A stretch of 64,000 nucleotides of DNA from Cytophagaceae bacterium (lineage in GTDB: Bacteria; Bacteroidota; Bacteroidia; Cytophagales; JAIYAX01), in contig JAIYAX010000005.1 of assembly GCA_027488815.1 (NCBI GenBank), positions 101,890 through 165,889 of the forward strand. Reading direction: 5' to 3'. Position 1 is the first letter of the stretch. Every line of letters starts with the position of its first letter. The notes under the pieces are model-generated. The model made no database searches and was not told the origin of the DNA. It was given only the letters and a program-made list of their open reading frames with translations. Both the position numbers and the translations under genes were made by a program. Positions 1-7,776 of this stretch are shown one piece after another.

Positions 1-112
1 AGCGGGCTTGGGCAATGGCTTGCATTAAGGCAATCCGTTCTTTACTGCCCGGTGCGTAACTCAGTATGGGTTCATTGATGGGTTTGGGAGTAGTGAAAAA
101 TCCAGTAGACAT
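1..112 (-). CDS. pruA: L-glutamate gamma-semialdehyde dehydrogenase, N-terminal fragment (runs off left edge)
   Basis: Only the first 37 codons are in the window. The peptide starts MSTGFFTTPKPINEPILSYA and continues through PGSKER, which is the typical N-terminus of Bacteroidota 1-pyrroline-5-carboxylate dehydrogenase, the second enzyme of proline catabolism (oxidation of glutamate semialdehyde to glutamate with NAD+). The catalytic part lies outside, so nothing can be said on integrity. The ATG at 112 is the only plausible start. Identification rests on the conserved N-terminal stretch. Confidence 0.7.
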   Translation of the reverse strand, partial: MSTGFFTTPKPINEPILSYAPGSKERIALMQAIAQAR

Positions 113-162
113 GGCGCTATCGTAAGTGATGAAAACACAAAGTTAAAATAAGCATATGACCA

Positions 163-858
163 CTATACAATTTCGGTCAACTCTGTGAGTTTACGAATAT
201 GAAAAGTGGCCTGACAGGTATTTGATAAGGCAGCAGGAGCGAACCAGACGGTATCCAGGCTTGCAGATCTGCCTCCTGAAATATCCGTTTCGGGGTTATC
301 ACCAATCATCAGTGACTCTATAGGATTGGCATTGGCATTAAGGAGTGCAAACCGGAAGAATTGAGGATCCGGCTTCCGAAATCCGCTGCTTTCAGAGGTA
401 TGAACAGTCTCAAAGAGGTGATCAATTCCACTGCTTTTAAGTTTTGTCTTTTGGGCTTGTTCGAAGCCATTTGATATAATATGCATTTTATGACCCTGGT
501 CTTTTAGTTTGTGTAAGACCTCAAAGGCTTCCGGGTAAAGGGCACTTTTTTGTGGGCAGTGTATTGTAAAATAGAGGGAAAGTTCGAGGATCTTTTCCTG
601 GCTGCATTTTTCCATTAGAATTTCACTGAATCGGCCAAAACGAAGTTCCTCTTTCGTAATCTTATTCTGGTTGAACAGCTTCCAGTAGTCTGAATTGGAT
701 CGGAGAAAGTCACTGATCAGTTGTTGCGGCTGGATATCGAAACGGTACAAATGGAGCACATCATAGGCTTCCAGAAGGGTATCGGCAGCATTTTGGTCAT
801 AGTCCCAAAGGGTATGATCAAGGTCAAAGAACAGAAATGGATAGGCCTTCCTAGTCAA
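163..858 (-). CDS. HAD-family hydrolase, YjjG-type pyrimidine nucleotidase
   Basis: A 231-residue haloacid-dehalogenase phosphatase. Motif I is FFDLDHT with the nucleophile Asp12 and Asp14; motif II is the IISNG stretch near residue 130; motif III Lys is in the FRKPDP stretch near 161; motif IV is MIGDNPETD near 184. The sequence DLDHTLWDYDQN and the helical cap match the YjjG/YfnB branch, whose characterised members dephosphorylate non-canonical pyrimidine nucleotides; that substrate is family knowledge, not shown here. The start is a TTG forming a TTGA overlap with the stop of the upstream ferredoxin gene, so the two are probably translationally coupled. No in-frame ATG lies near the N-terminus. 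Confidence 0.8.
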   Translation of the reverse strand: MTRKAYPFLFFDLDHTLWDYDQNAADTLLEAYDVLHLYRFDIQPQQLISDFLRSNSDYWKLFNQNKITKEELRFGRFSEILMEKCSQEKILELSLYFTIHCPQKSALYPEAFEVLHKLKDQGHKMHIISNGFEQAQKTKLKSSGIDHLFETVHTSESSGFRKPDPQFFRFALLNANANPIESLMIGDNPETDISGGRSASLDTVWFAPAALSNTCQATFHIRKLTELTEIV

Positions 859-1160
859 AATTTTAGCATTAAACGCTCTACTGGCCTGTTATTGATCAAA
901 TGCTCCAGCACAATTTCTTTGATGTCTTCTTTACTGACATGCCCATAAAAAATTGCATCAGGATAAACGACAAGGGCAGGACCAAGAGCACATACATCAA
1001 GGCAGCCTGCACGTTGGGCTCGTATACTAGCCCGATCAGGATGATCTTTCAGTAGTTCTTTAAATTCATTGATCAACTCCATACCTCGAACACTCCCGCA
1101 TGCTGCTTTAGCTTCCCGGTCATTGGTACAGACAAAAACGTGTTTTTTATATTTACTCAT
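855..1160 (-). CDS. Thioredoxin-like [2Fe-2S] ferredoxin
   Basis: A 101-residue protein beginning MSKYKKHVFVCTNDRE. Four cysteines, C11, C21, C53 and C57 (in AGCLDVC), are placed as in thioredoxin-fold 2Fe-2S ferredoxins, and the following GPALVVYPDAIFYGHV stretch is typical of the family. It is a small cytosolic electron carrier; partners are unknown. The start was set at the ATG at 1160; six further codons upstream have no support. The stop overlaps the TTG start of the HAD phosphatase gene, indicating a two-gene operon. Confidence 0.8.
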   Translation of the reverse strand: MSKYKKHVFVCTNDREAKAACGSVRGMELINEFKELLKDHPDRASIRAQRAGCLDVCALGPALVVYPDAIFYGHVSKEDIKEIVLEHLINNRPVERLMLKF

Positions 1161-1259
1161 GGCATTGCAAAGGTACATTTTACTCTCGCTGGCACGGCAT
1201 GGGTTTATATTTGGCTGCTTATTTGTAGGTTTACATCAGCTTAGGTTGGATTCCTATTG

Positions 1260-1901
1260 ATGAAGTCATTTTTCATTCTTTTGGTTTTGTGTTTGGCAGT
1301 AGTCATGAACACCCACGCTCAAAACAGCAGACCATTGGTTACGCTCAATGGTTTGGTGGTGAGTGGGGAAGAGCAATATGGTGTATCAGGGGCTCACGTA
1401 TTTATCCCAAGAGCCGGACGAGGAACAAACACCAATCCTTACGGCTATTTCAGTATTCGCTCACTCATAGGTGACAGTGTGATGATCACTGCCGTAGGGT
1501 ACAAGAGACAGTATTTTGTAGTGCCACCTGTTGAAGATGCTACCATTTCTATTGTTATCAATCTAAAGGATGATACGACCTTTTTGCCTGAGGTACAGAT
1601 TTTGCCATACCCTACAGAACAGCTTTTTAAAGAGGCTTTTTTGGCACTGGAGATACAGGAGGATAAAAACATGCGAAACATGGAGAAAAACCTTAACCGC
1701 CGAACTTTGGCCAGAATGACCTACAATACAGCGGCTGACGGAAGTGAGAATTACAAGGTTTACATGCGTAATAATGCGCAGTTTCCACAAAACAGACATT
1801 TCCAACCCACTTTCTCTTTGCTCAATCCCTTTGCCTGGGCGCAGTTTATTCAGTCAGTAAAAAGGGGTGATTTGAAAAGAAAAGAATGGATGGATGATTG
1901 A
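1260..1901 (+). CDS. Secreted protein with carboxypeptidase-like regulatory domain
   Basis: A 213-residue protein with a clear signal peptide (hydrophobic core after MKSFF, cleavage near AQNSRP). Residues about 30-110 form a CarboxypepD_reg-like beta-sandwich: TLNGLVVSGEEQYGVSGAHV, then NTNPYGYFSIRSLIGDSV and a DTTFLPEVQI stretch that resembles the N-terminal plug-proximal part of TonB-linked proteins. No barrel follows, so this is a stand-alone periplasmic domain protein of the kind common in Bacteroidota. The remaining C-terminal 80 residues are basic and unrecognised. Start at the ATG at 1260 rather than the TTG one codon earlier. Function unknown. Confidence 0.7.
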   Translation: MKSFFILLVLCLAVVMNTHAQNSRPLVTLNGLVVSGEEQYGVSGAHVFIPRAGRGTNTNPYGYFSIRSLIGDSVMITAVGYKRQYFVVPPVEDATISIVINLKDDTTFLPEVQILPYPTEQLFKEAFLALEIQEDKNMRNMEKNLNRRTLARMTYNTAADGSENYKVYMRNNAQFPQNRHFQPTFSLLNPFAWAQFIQSVKRGDLKRKEWMDD

Positions 1902-1926
1902 TATGGAATGGAATAACATAAATTTG
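1898..1926 (+). promoter_or_regulatory. Possible Bacteroidota-type promoter for the antiporter gene
   Basis: TAAATTTG at 1919-1926 fits the TAnnTTTG -7 element, with a TTG 18 bases upstream. The spacing is slightly short and the -33 element minimal, so this is weak; it would give a leader of about 60 bases. Confidence 0.3.
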
Positions 1927-1995
1927 TCCCGGATCATTGACTTTTTAAAAAAAACGATCAAAATTTCCCGCTATAAACTAACCCTCTAAGCCCTT

Positions 1996-3033
1996 ATGAC
2001 AGCGTTGCTCTCGCACCCCCTCGTCGCTTTGGCGATTGTTTTGCTTTCTATTTTCATTTTAATCAAAAGTGCCGATTATCTGGTAGAAGGAGCAAGTTCA
2101 GTGGCAAAAGTGTATGGATTGTCTGATATCTTTATCGGATTGACCATTGTTGCTTTTGGTACTTCATTTCCTGAAATGTTCATCACCATTTTTGCCAGTG
2201 TATTTAGCCTGATGGACGCAGAAACCTATGTGAAGATGCCCAATCTGGCTATAGGTACCATCATAGGAAGCAATATCTTCAATACCATGTTTGTGCTGGG
2301 TATCGCAGGGTTTATCCATTCCTTGAATTGCAAGAAGCCAACGGTGTGGAGAGAAATCCCAATGTCATTAGGTATCACACTGCTTTTCTTTGTTTTGGTG
2401 AATGATACCATGTTTTTTGGCTCTGAGACTGGCGACTCCCTCTCCAGAATTGACTCCATTATCATGCTTATAGGCTTTGTTGCCTTTTTTTACTTTATCA
2501 TCAAAAGCTCAGCTTCAGAGGATAACAGCCATCTGGCATTCCCTGGTATACAAGTAGTGAGTGCCGGTAAAGCATGGACCTATATTATCGTAAGTGTTTT
2601 GGGTTTGACCATCGGTACCATTTTGATCCTTTCGAATATTCATACTCTGGCAAAATCAGCCAATATTAGTTATGAGTTTTTAGGACTTACCCTTCTGGCA
2701 TTTGGTACTTCACTTCCTGAGTTGAGTACTGCCGCTGTGGCTTCTTTCCGTCGTAAAGCGGATTTTGCAATGGCTAGTGTGGTAGGTTCAAACATTTTCA
2801 ATTTACTATTCATCTTACCGATTGGTGGCCTCGTTAACCCAATGCCATTTGACCCTAAATTGGATTTCGATCTGTATTGCCTCATGGGTGGAACAGCACT
2901 GCTCTTCATCGCCATGTTTACAGGTAAAAAGAAGAAGCTTGATCAGTGGGAAGCATTTATTCTCTTAGCTGCCTTCTTTGTGTACCTGATTTACATCATT
3001 TTCAGAGACACAACACCTGGGGTAAACAGTTGA
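1996..3033 (+). CDS. Calcium/sodium antiporter (CaCA family, YrbG-like)
   Basis: A 345-residue polytopic membrane protein with about ten hydrophobic segments. The two inverted alpha-repeats that carry the ion-binding acidic residues are both present: GLTIVAFGTSFPEM near residue 50 and GLTLLAFGTSLPEL near residue 235, each followed by GSNIFN. This layout defines the CaCA exchanger fold with antiparallel halves. Known family members swap Ca2+ for Na+ across the inner membrane; ion preference cannot be read here. Length is normal for YrbG-like members. A hairpin with a U-tract follows directly after the stop, inside the next reading frame. Confidence 0.88.
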   Translation: MTALLSHPLVALAIVLLSIFILIKSADYLVEGASSVAKVYGLSDIFIGLTIVAFGTSFPEMFITIFASVFSLMDAETYVKMPNLAIGTIIGSNIFNTMFVLGIAGFIHSLNCKKPTVWREIPMSLGITLLFFVLVNDTMFFGSETGDSLSRIDSIIMLIGFVAFFYFIIKSSASEDNSHLAFPGIQVVSAGKAWTYIIVSVLGLTIGTILILSNIHTLAKSANISYEFLGLTLLAFGTSLPELSTAAVASFRRKADFAMASVVGSNIFNLLFILPIGGLVNPMPFDPKLDFDLYCLMGGTALLFIAMFTGKKKKLDQWEAFILLAAFFVYLIYIIFRDTTPGVNS

Positions 3034-3395
3034 TCAAGATTAACGTCATTCAAAAAGCAGGGCTGGTTCCTGCTTTTTTTTTGCTACTTACATCAACGGC
3101 TTGTGTGCAGGACCGTGCTGAAAGCTTGGTTCAAGAAAAGCTTAATGAGCTTAAAAAAGAGTCCGCTCTGCTTGAGGATAGGTTTGTGAAGTGGAAAGCA
3201 ACTCAATGTCCAGACATGCAACCATCCACCTGCCAATTAGTTGACTCATTGCTGATTGAGCTGAAAGACTTTAATCAGGCAATGGCAAATTTCTCTGTTA
3301 ATGGACAAAACCAGGATGTCTTGGACATAGGCCTAGCTGATCTGGAGTACCGAATCGGATTAATCAGTAGGGAAGCAGTATTGCTTAAGCCTTAG
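3030..3395 (+). CDS. Small putative lipoprotein
   Basis: About 121 residues from a TTG start at 3030 that overlaps the TGA of the antiporter gene (TTGA). The N-terminus IKINVIQKAGLVPAFFLLL ends in the lipobox LTSTAC, giving a lipidated Cys near residue 24. The mature part is short, helical and charged (EKLNELKKESALLEDRF), with two further cysteines around TQCPDMQPSTC; function not recognised. The start is uncertain, as longer versions reach into the antiporter gene. The intrinsic terminator of the upstream gene falls within the signal-peptide codons, so expression may depend on read-through. Confidence 0.6.
   Translation: MIKINVIQKAGLVPAFFLLLTSTACVQDRAESLVQEKLNELKKESALLEDRFVKWKATQCPDMQPSTCQLVDSLLIELKDFNQAMANFSVNGQNQDVLDIGLADLEYRIGLISREAVLLKP
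3052..3082 (+). terminator. Intrinsic terminator after the antiporter gene, inside a lipoprotein signal peptide
   Basis: A 10-bp perfect stem AAAAAGCAGG / CCTGCTTTTT with a 7-base loop is followed by further T residues (nine Ts in total). It starts 18 bases after the antiporter stop and overlaps codons 8-18 of the small lipoprotein frame. Confidence 0.75.
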
Positions 3396-3398
3396 TGA

Positions 3399-5282
3399 TC
3401 AGTTCTCTAGTCTGACTTGTTGGATTCTAGCATCACTTGATTTACCGACTTCCTGTATCGGTAAATAGAAGCGGAATACTGAGCCTTTGAATCTGATAGA
3501 GTCAACGTTCAACTCACCTCCCAGTATTTCAATAAATTCTTTACAAAGCAACAAGCCTAAGCCGGTGCCTTTCTCCTGCATAGTGCCTATTTTACTGAAA
3601 TGGGTATCTTGTCTGAAGAGAAGTTGCAGTTCCTCAGGAAGCATCCCCAGACCTTTGTCAGCGACTTCGAAGTAGATTCTTTCATCTTTTTTATAAGCAT
3701 TCAGCCTCACCTCTCCGTGTTTCTCACTGAATTTAACGGCATTTGATAAAAGGTTCCTGATGATCAAGTCGAGCATGTTTTGATCGGTGTTGATAAACAT
3801 ATCCGGATCCGCATTTACGTTCACCAATAGCTCTTTTTGCTGTATGATATCTTTAAACAAAGCGATGTTTCGATAGGTGACTTCTGCAATATTTACCCTG
3901 GCAGGCTTAGGCTCAATGATGTTCATCTGACTTCTTGACCACTCTAGCAAGTTGGTCAACAAAGTATTCAGATTACTCACCGAAGCAAGCATATCGTGTG
4001 CAAATTTCTTGATCTCATCTCTTGTAAAGCTGTCCTGATGTTTAACTAGCATTTGCAAAAAGGCACTGAGGTTTCCGATAGGACCCCGGAGATCGTGTGC
4101 GATGATGGAGAAAAACTTGTCTTTGATTTTATTGGTCTCTACAAGCGACACTTCTGAAACTTTAAGCTTATCGTTGATCAATTGTAACTCTTCAAATTGT
4201 GCGTTGAGGTTGGATCGACTTTCCTCAAGGTCATCAATCAGTCCCTGAAGTTCATAGAGCATGGCGTTGAAACTCTCTTGTAAATAGAGAATCTCTTTTA
4301 TGCGGGTTTCAATGTTAATCTGAGGAGGTAGTTGCTGAACCGACTCGATTTTTCTGGGCAGGTTGTTGGCAATTTTTTTGATAGGCCTTGAAATGACCTG
4401 TGTCAGCCAATAGGCCATACCGACGCTGCCAATCAGAAAGATGACAACAGCAAACACCCAAAGGTATCGGAGGTTTCTCAGGGTAAGTGAGCCATAATTC
4501 TCAGCATTTTCAACAATGACCTCAGAGGTGCCTTCGAGTAAGGTGGCAAGACTTCGAAGCTCAGCCCAAAGACCTTCATCTATGCTATTTCCAATGATTT
4601 GGTCGATCTTCACCATTTCTGCAAAAGTGGCTCTATATCGATCCAGTGCCAGTTTCACACTGTCTATAGAGGCTGGCATTTGATCCAGATTATCCTTGAG
4701 CTTTATAGAATTGAGGTTGAACTTGTCGATGTAGGCCTGCTCCCTCCTGAGCATATAGTCTTTTTCATTTCTTCTTAGTTGCAGCAGCAATATCTTGTTT
4801 TCACCGGTAAGCCTCTCTTCACAATAATGAGCTGAAGTCCTCATTTTACCTTCCAAGCCCTCGTCCTTGTAACCTCTCTCACGCATACTTTTAACCATAC
4901 GGCTCATGCCATATTCATAAGCAAGCAATAAACTGTCAAGCTTTCTGATTTCACGTGTGACACCAAATTCCTTAACAATAGGATTGGTGGCTAAACTTAG
5001 GGTTATGCTATCTAACTCATTGAACTGAGACTTTCTGGTTTGAAAGTACTCTAGGCCTTCACTGATATAGAAATCCTCGTCTCTCGAAGAGTAAAGCAAA
5101 AAGTCTTTATCTTTTAAAATCAGCATCTGAATGTTCTTATTCAAAAGCTCAATATGACTTTTTTGAGTTCTTATCGTGTCGCCCTTGTCGAGCAGAAAGA
5201 AAGACAGAATCAAAAACAGGACAAAGAGCAATGCCACACTCATGAAAGAAATCATGAGCTGCTTGCGTAGACTTATGGCCAA
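3399..5282 (-). CDS. Membrane sensor histidine kinase with HAMP domain
   Basis: A 627-residue kinase. TM1 lies at about residues 10-30 and TM2 at about 275-297, enclosing a roughly 240-residue helical periplasmic sensor rich in Asp, Leu and Arg. A HAMP domain (VISRPIKKIANNLP) and a coiled coil (EESRSNLNAQFEELQLINDK) lead to a HisKA domain with the phospho-acceptor in FFSIIAHDLRGPIGN. The HATPase_c domain has the N box (RNLLSNAVKFS), DKGLGM and the GTGLGLLL G2 box. The start is probably TTG at 5282, which keeps the positively charged RK before TM1. No response regulator gene is adjacent. It is transcribed divergently from the rhodanese gene. Confidence 0.88.
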   Translation of the reverse strand: MAISLRKQLMISFMSVALLFVLFLILSFFLLDKGDTIRTQKSHIELLNKNIQMLILKDKDFLLYSSRDEDFYISEGLEYFQTRKSQFNELDSITLSLATNPIVKEFGVTREIRKLDSLLLAYEYGMSRMVKSMRERGYKDEGLEGKMRTSAHYCEERLTGENKILLLQLRRNEKDYMLRREQAYIDKFNLNSIKLKDNLDQMPASIDSVKLALDRYRATFAEMVKIDQIIGNSIDEGLWAELRSLATLLEGTSEVIVENAENYGSLTLRNLRYLWVFAVVIFLIGSVGMAYWLTQVISRPIKKIANNLPRKIESVQQLPPQINIETRIKEILYLQESFNAMLYELQGLIDDLEESRSNLNAQFEELQLINDKLKVSEVSLVETNKIKDKFFSIIAHDLRGPIGNLSAFLQMLVKHQDSFTRDEIKKFAHDMLASVSNLNTLLTNLLEWSRSQMNIIEPKPARVNIAEVTYRNIALFKDIIQQKELLVNVNADPDMFINTDQNMLDLIIRNLLSNAVKFSEKHGEVRLNAYKKDERIYFEVADKGLGMLPEELQLLFRQDTHFSKIGTMQEKGTGLGLLLCKEFIEILGGELNVDSIRFKGSVFRFYLPIQEVGKSSDARIQQVRLEN

Positions 5283-5402
5283 AGTGTTATAGTTTCGTTA
5301 CTCAATGAGTGTTGTAGGAACAAAGTTAATTCACTAATTCCTCAGATTGAGGTTATATTATTGTGAAGTTTCGTTAACTTTTGCCTCATACTGCCAACAT
5401 TT

Positions 5403-5822
5403 ATGCCACATTCAATTTCAAGAGTTTTCATTACTTTGTCCGTAATCATGCTTGGGTGTTCTCTTCAAAGCGCATATGCTCAAATCACTGCAACGGTAAT
5501 AAATGCAAATCCACAGGAAGTAGAGAAGTTATGGAAAGCAAAAGGAGGGTTGTTGTTGGATGTGAGGACGGCTCAGGAGTGGGAAGAAGATGGCTTTATC
5601 AAAGGAGCAGTAAGAGTTGATGCCTATTCTAAAGACCTCAGCGAACAAGTAAGTCGGAAAGCGGTTGATAAAAAGAAACCAATTTTTATTTATTGCGCTG
5701 CGGGTGGCCGAAGTGCCAGAGTAGCGCAAAGGTTAACGCAAGAAGGGTATACTCAGGTATACAACATGAAGGGAGGTATTTATCAATGGATGGCGGATGG
5801 CCTTCCTGTACAAACCAAGTAA
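5403..5822 (+). CDS. Secreted rhodanese-like domain protein
   Basis: A 139-residue protein with a signal peptide (hydrophobic core VFITLSVIMLGCSL, cleavage near AYAQ) and one rhodanese domain. The domain begins GGLLLDVRTAQEWEEDGF and ends GGIYQWMADGLPV. The active-site loop is IYCAAGGRSARVA, so the persulfide-forming Cys is present at about residue 98. A single-domain periplasmic sulfurtransferase of the GlpE/PspE class fits; acceptor unknown. Confidence 0.82.
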   Translation: MPHSISRVFITLSVIMLGCSLQSAYAQITATVINANPQEVEKLWKAKGGLLLDVRTAQEWEEDGFIKGAVRVDAYSKDLSEQVSRKAVDKKKPIFIYCAAGGRSARVAQRLTQEGYTQVYNMKGGIYQWMADGLPVQTK

Positions 5823-5894
5823 TATCCTGAACTGAAGGTAAGCTATGAACCCTTATATTTGATTGCCAAGTAAAACCTAAACCTGTCCACTAAA

Positions 5895-7334
5895 ATGGCC
5901 AAGCTGAAGAATATCATTAAGCAGTTGTCTGACACTGACTATCAAAAGATACATGACTCTCTGATAGAGCATAACGCCGATAAATCAGCCCAATTGCTTA
6001 AGTCCATGCGTGAAAAGCAGATGTCTGATGCTAAAATCATGGAGGAATTGGATGTAAATACCAATGCTTATTATACCCTCAGGTCAAGACTCAATCAGAA
6101 GATAGAAGAGTATCTGCTCCAACAAATGGAGAACCCCAGAACGGATCTTTTGAAAAAAGTAGCCAATATCAATGAAATCGTTTTTACTAAAAAGAGCGCT
6201 ATAGCCGCAGCCACACTCAAAAAGCTGGAGAAGGAGCTTCTCGATTATGATCTGGCGAATGAGCTTACCATCGTTTACAAGAACCTTAAGAAATTAAACC
6301 TCAATTCACCTGACTATTTCAGCTATTCGCAGCTATACAACAGGCATGTAGCCTATATGCTAGCTGTGGATAAGGCAGAGGATATACTTGCTGAATTCTT
6401 TAAAAAATATGGCAACTATTTTCTGACTGAAAATGCAGGGGATAAAATTGCTCTTTCCATCCTGAAGGATGAGATTACCAATATTAGCCAATTGTATAAG
6501 TCACATAGGCTTTATGTATATCAGAGCTGCCTTCATATCTTCCATAGGTTGTTTGTGGATGCCGATGACTCCCAACAGGAAGATGAAGAGCCTATCGAGG
6601 ATATACTTAATAATGTGCAGCGAATTTTTGAACAATACTACCTGGATAGCATTTACTACCACTTGAAGTTGGTGTTTGAGTTTTTGAAACTGGAGTATTA
6701 CAGTTATTACAAGGTTTACCGCAAAGCAGAGCGCTATTATGAAGAGATGAACAACGAGGCTTCAACTGTATTAACCAATTTTGCTCAGTTTACTTTTCCT
6801 GCACAGTTTTTAATCACCAAATTGCAACGAAGTCTTCGTATGAGCACTCAGCAAGAATTGTATGAGGAAAATATCGAGCTATTTGAAGATTTTGAATCAA
6901 GTACTCTTGACGCCCCAAGACACATCATTTATGTGCTTTACAGAGCCGTAAGTTGTTACTATGCTTCTAAGTATGACGAAGCTGCCCGTTGGATCAACAT
7001 CTTACTTAATGAAATGAGCTTGAAAAAATATCCTCAGGCCTTCATCGAGATCAAGTCAATCCTTGCATTGCAATATTGTTTGCTCAATGATTTCGATTTG
7101 TTTAACCAACACATCAACAGTATCCAAAGGCAGGTAAGGTTGATGGGCAAAGATTCCTGCGATCACATCATTGTATTTACCAAGATCCTGAAAACTTCAC
7201 TAAGCGAAAGTAGTCGTACAAAAGGTGCCAAGATCAAGCAATTGGTGGAACGATACAATGGCATAAAAAAACCTGCCTTTTCAGTAGGCAGGTTCATCAA
7301 ACTGGATGAGGATTTTGTAAGCAGGCTTAGTTAA
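5895..7334 (+). CDS. Hypothetical all-helical protein, 479 residues
   Basis: Not recognised. No signal peptide or membrane segment. Residues 1-85 look like a DNA-binding-like or helical hairpin region (DAKIMEELDVNTNAYYTLRSRLNQKIEEYL), and the remainder reads as an alpha-solenoid rich in Tyr, Leu, Phe and Lys, with helix pairs reminiscent of TPR-like repeats (YVLYRAVSCYYASKYDEAARWINILL). A cytosolic scaffold is plausible. The last codons contain the transcription terminator used by the convergent receiver gene; the two coding regions overlap by 4 bp at their stops. Confidence 0.6.
   Translation: MAKLKNIIKQLSDTDYQKIHDSLIEHNADKSAQLLKSMREKQMSDAKIMEELDVNTNAYYTLRSRLNQKIEEYLLQQMENPRTDLLKKVANINEIVFTKKSAIAAATLKKLEKELLDYDLANELTIVYKNLKKLNLNSPDYFSYSQLYNRHVAYMLAVDKAEDILAEFFKKYGNYFLTENAGDKIALSILKDEITNISQLYKSHRLYVYQSCLHIFHRLFVDADDSQQEDEEPIEDILNNVQRIFEQYYLDSIYYHLKLVFEFLKLEYYSYYKVYRKAERYYEEMNNEASTVLTNFAQFTFPAQFLITKLQRSLRMSTQQELYEENIELFEDFESSTLDAPRHIIYVLYRAVSCYYASKYDEAARWINILLNEMSLKKYPQAFIEIKSILALQYCLLNDFDLFNQHINSIQRQVRLMGKDSCDHIIVFTKILKTSLSESSRTKGAKIKQLVERYNGIKKPAFSVGRFIKLDEDFVSRLS
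7264..7294 (-). terminator. Minus-strand terminator embedded in the convergent gene's coding end
   Basis: On the minus strand an 8-bp stem AACCTGCC / GGCAGGTT with a 9-base loop is followed by a run of Ts (A run 7265-7270 on the plus strand). It sits 37 bases past the stop of the receiver gene at 7331, but within codons of the 479-residue protein on the other strand. Confidence 0.75.
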
Positions 7335-7744
7335 GCCTTTTTAAGATTTTCCAGATTATCAGAAGTAAGAGGCTTATTTAGATACAGCTGTACGTAAGGG
7401 TATTTTTTTGCCCGGTTTACATCCTGAGGATTGATGGAGGAGGTGAGCATCACAATACGACAGTGTTTTTTAGTCTTTTCGGTCAGTTTTTCAAACTCTT
7501 CCAAAAACTGAAAACCATCCATCAGAGGCATATCGATATCTAAAAAGATCATATCGGGGAGCATGGTGCTGTCTTTCACTTTCTCAACATTCCGTAAAAA
7601 CTCTATAGCACTTTTGGCCCCTGTGTGTGAAAAGATGTGCTTACTAAGCGACGCAGATTCAATCATTTTTTGATTGATGAGATTATCAATCTCATTGTCA
7701 TCAATTAGCATGACAGAGTTGTATTTGAATTGATCAGTTGCCAT
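7331..7744 (-). CDS. Single-domain response regulator
   Basis: A 137-residue stand-alone receiver domain. The acidic pair is in LIDDNEID near residues 14-19, the phosphorylated Asp in FLDIDMPLMDGF near residue 68, Thr/Ser in VMLTSS near 99-101 and the conserved Lys in YLNKPL near 124. The DDNEIDNLINQKMIE start is typical of Bacteroidota CheY-like regulators paired with orphan hybrid kinases. No output domain. It probably shares a promoter region with nothing upstream; the neighbouring kinase is not adjacent. Confidence 0.85.
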   Translation of the reverse strand: MATDQFKYNSVMLIDDNEIDNLINQKMIESASLSKHIFSHTGAKSAIEFLRNVEKVKDSTMLPDMIFLDIDMPLMDGFQFLEEFEKLTEKTKKHCRIVMLTSSINPQDVNRAKKYPYVQLYLNKPLTSDNLENLKKA

Positions 7745-7776
7745 GTGCCTGTATTGTTTCGATAAACTGTTGATTG

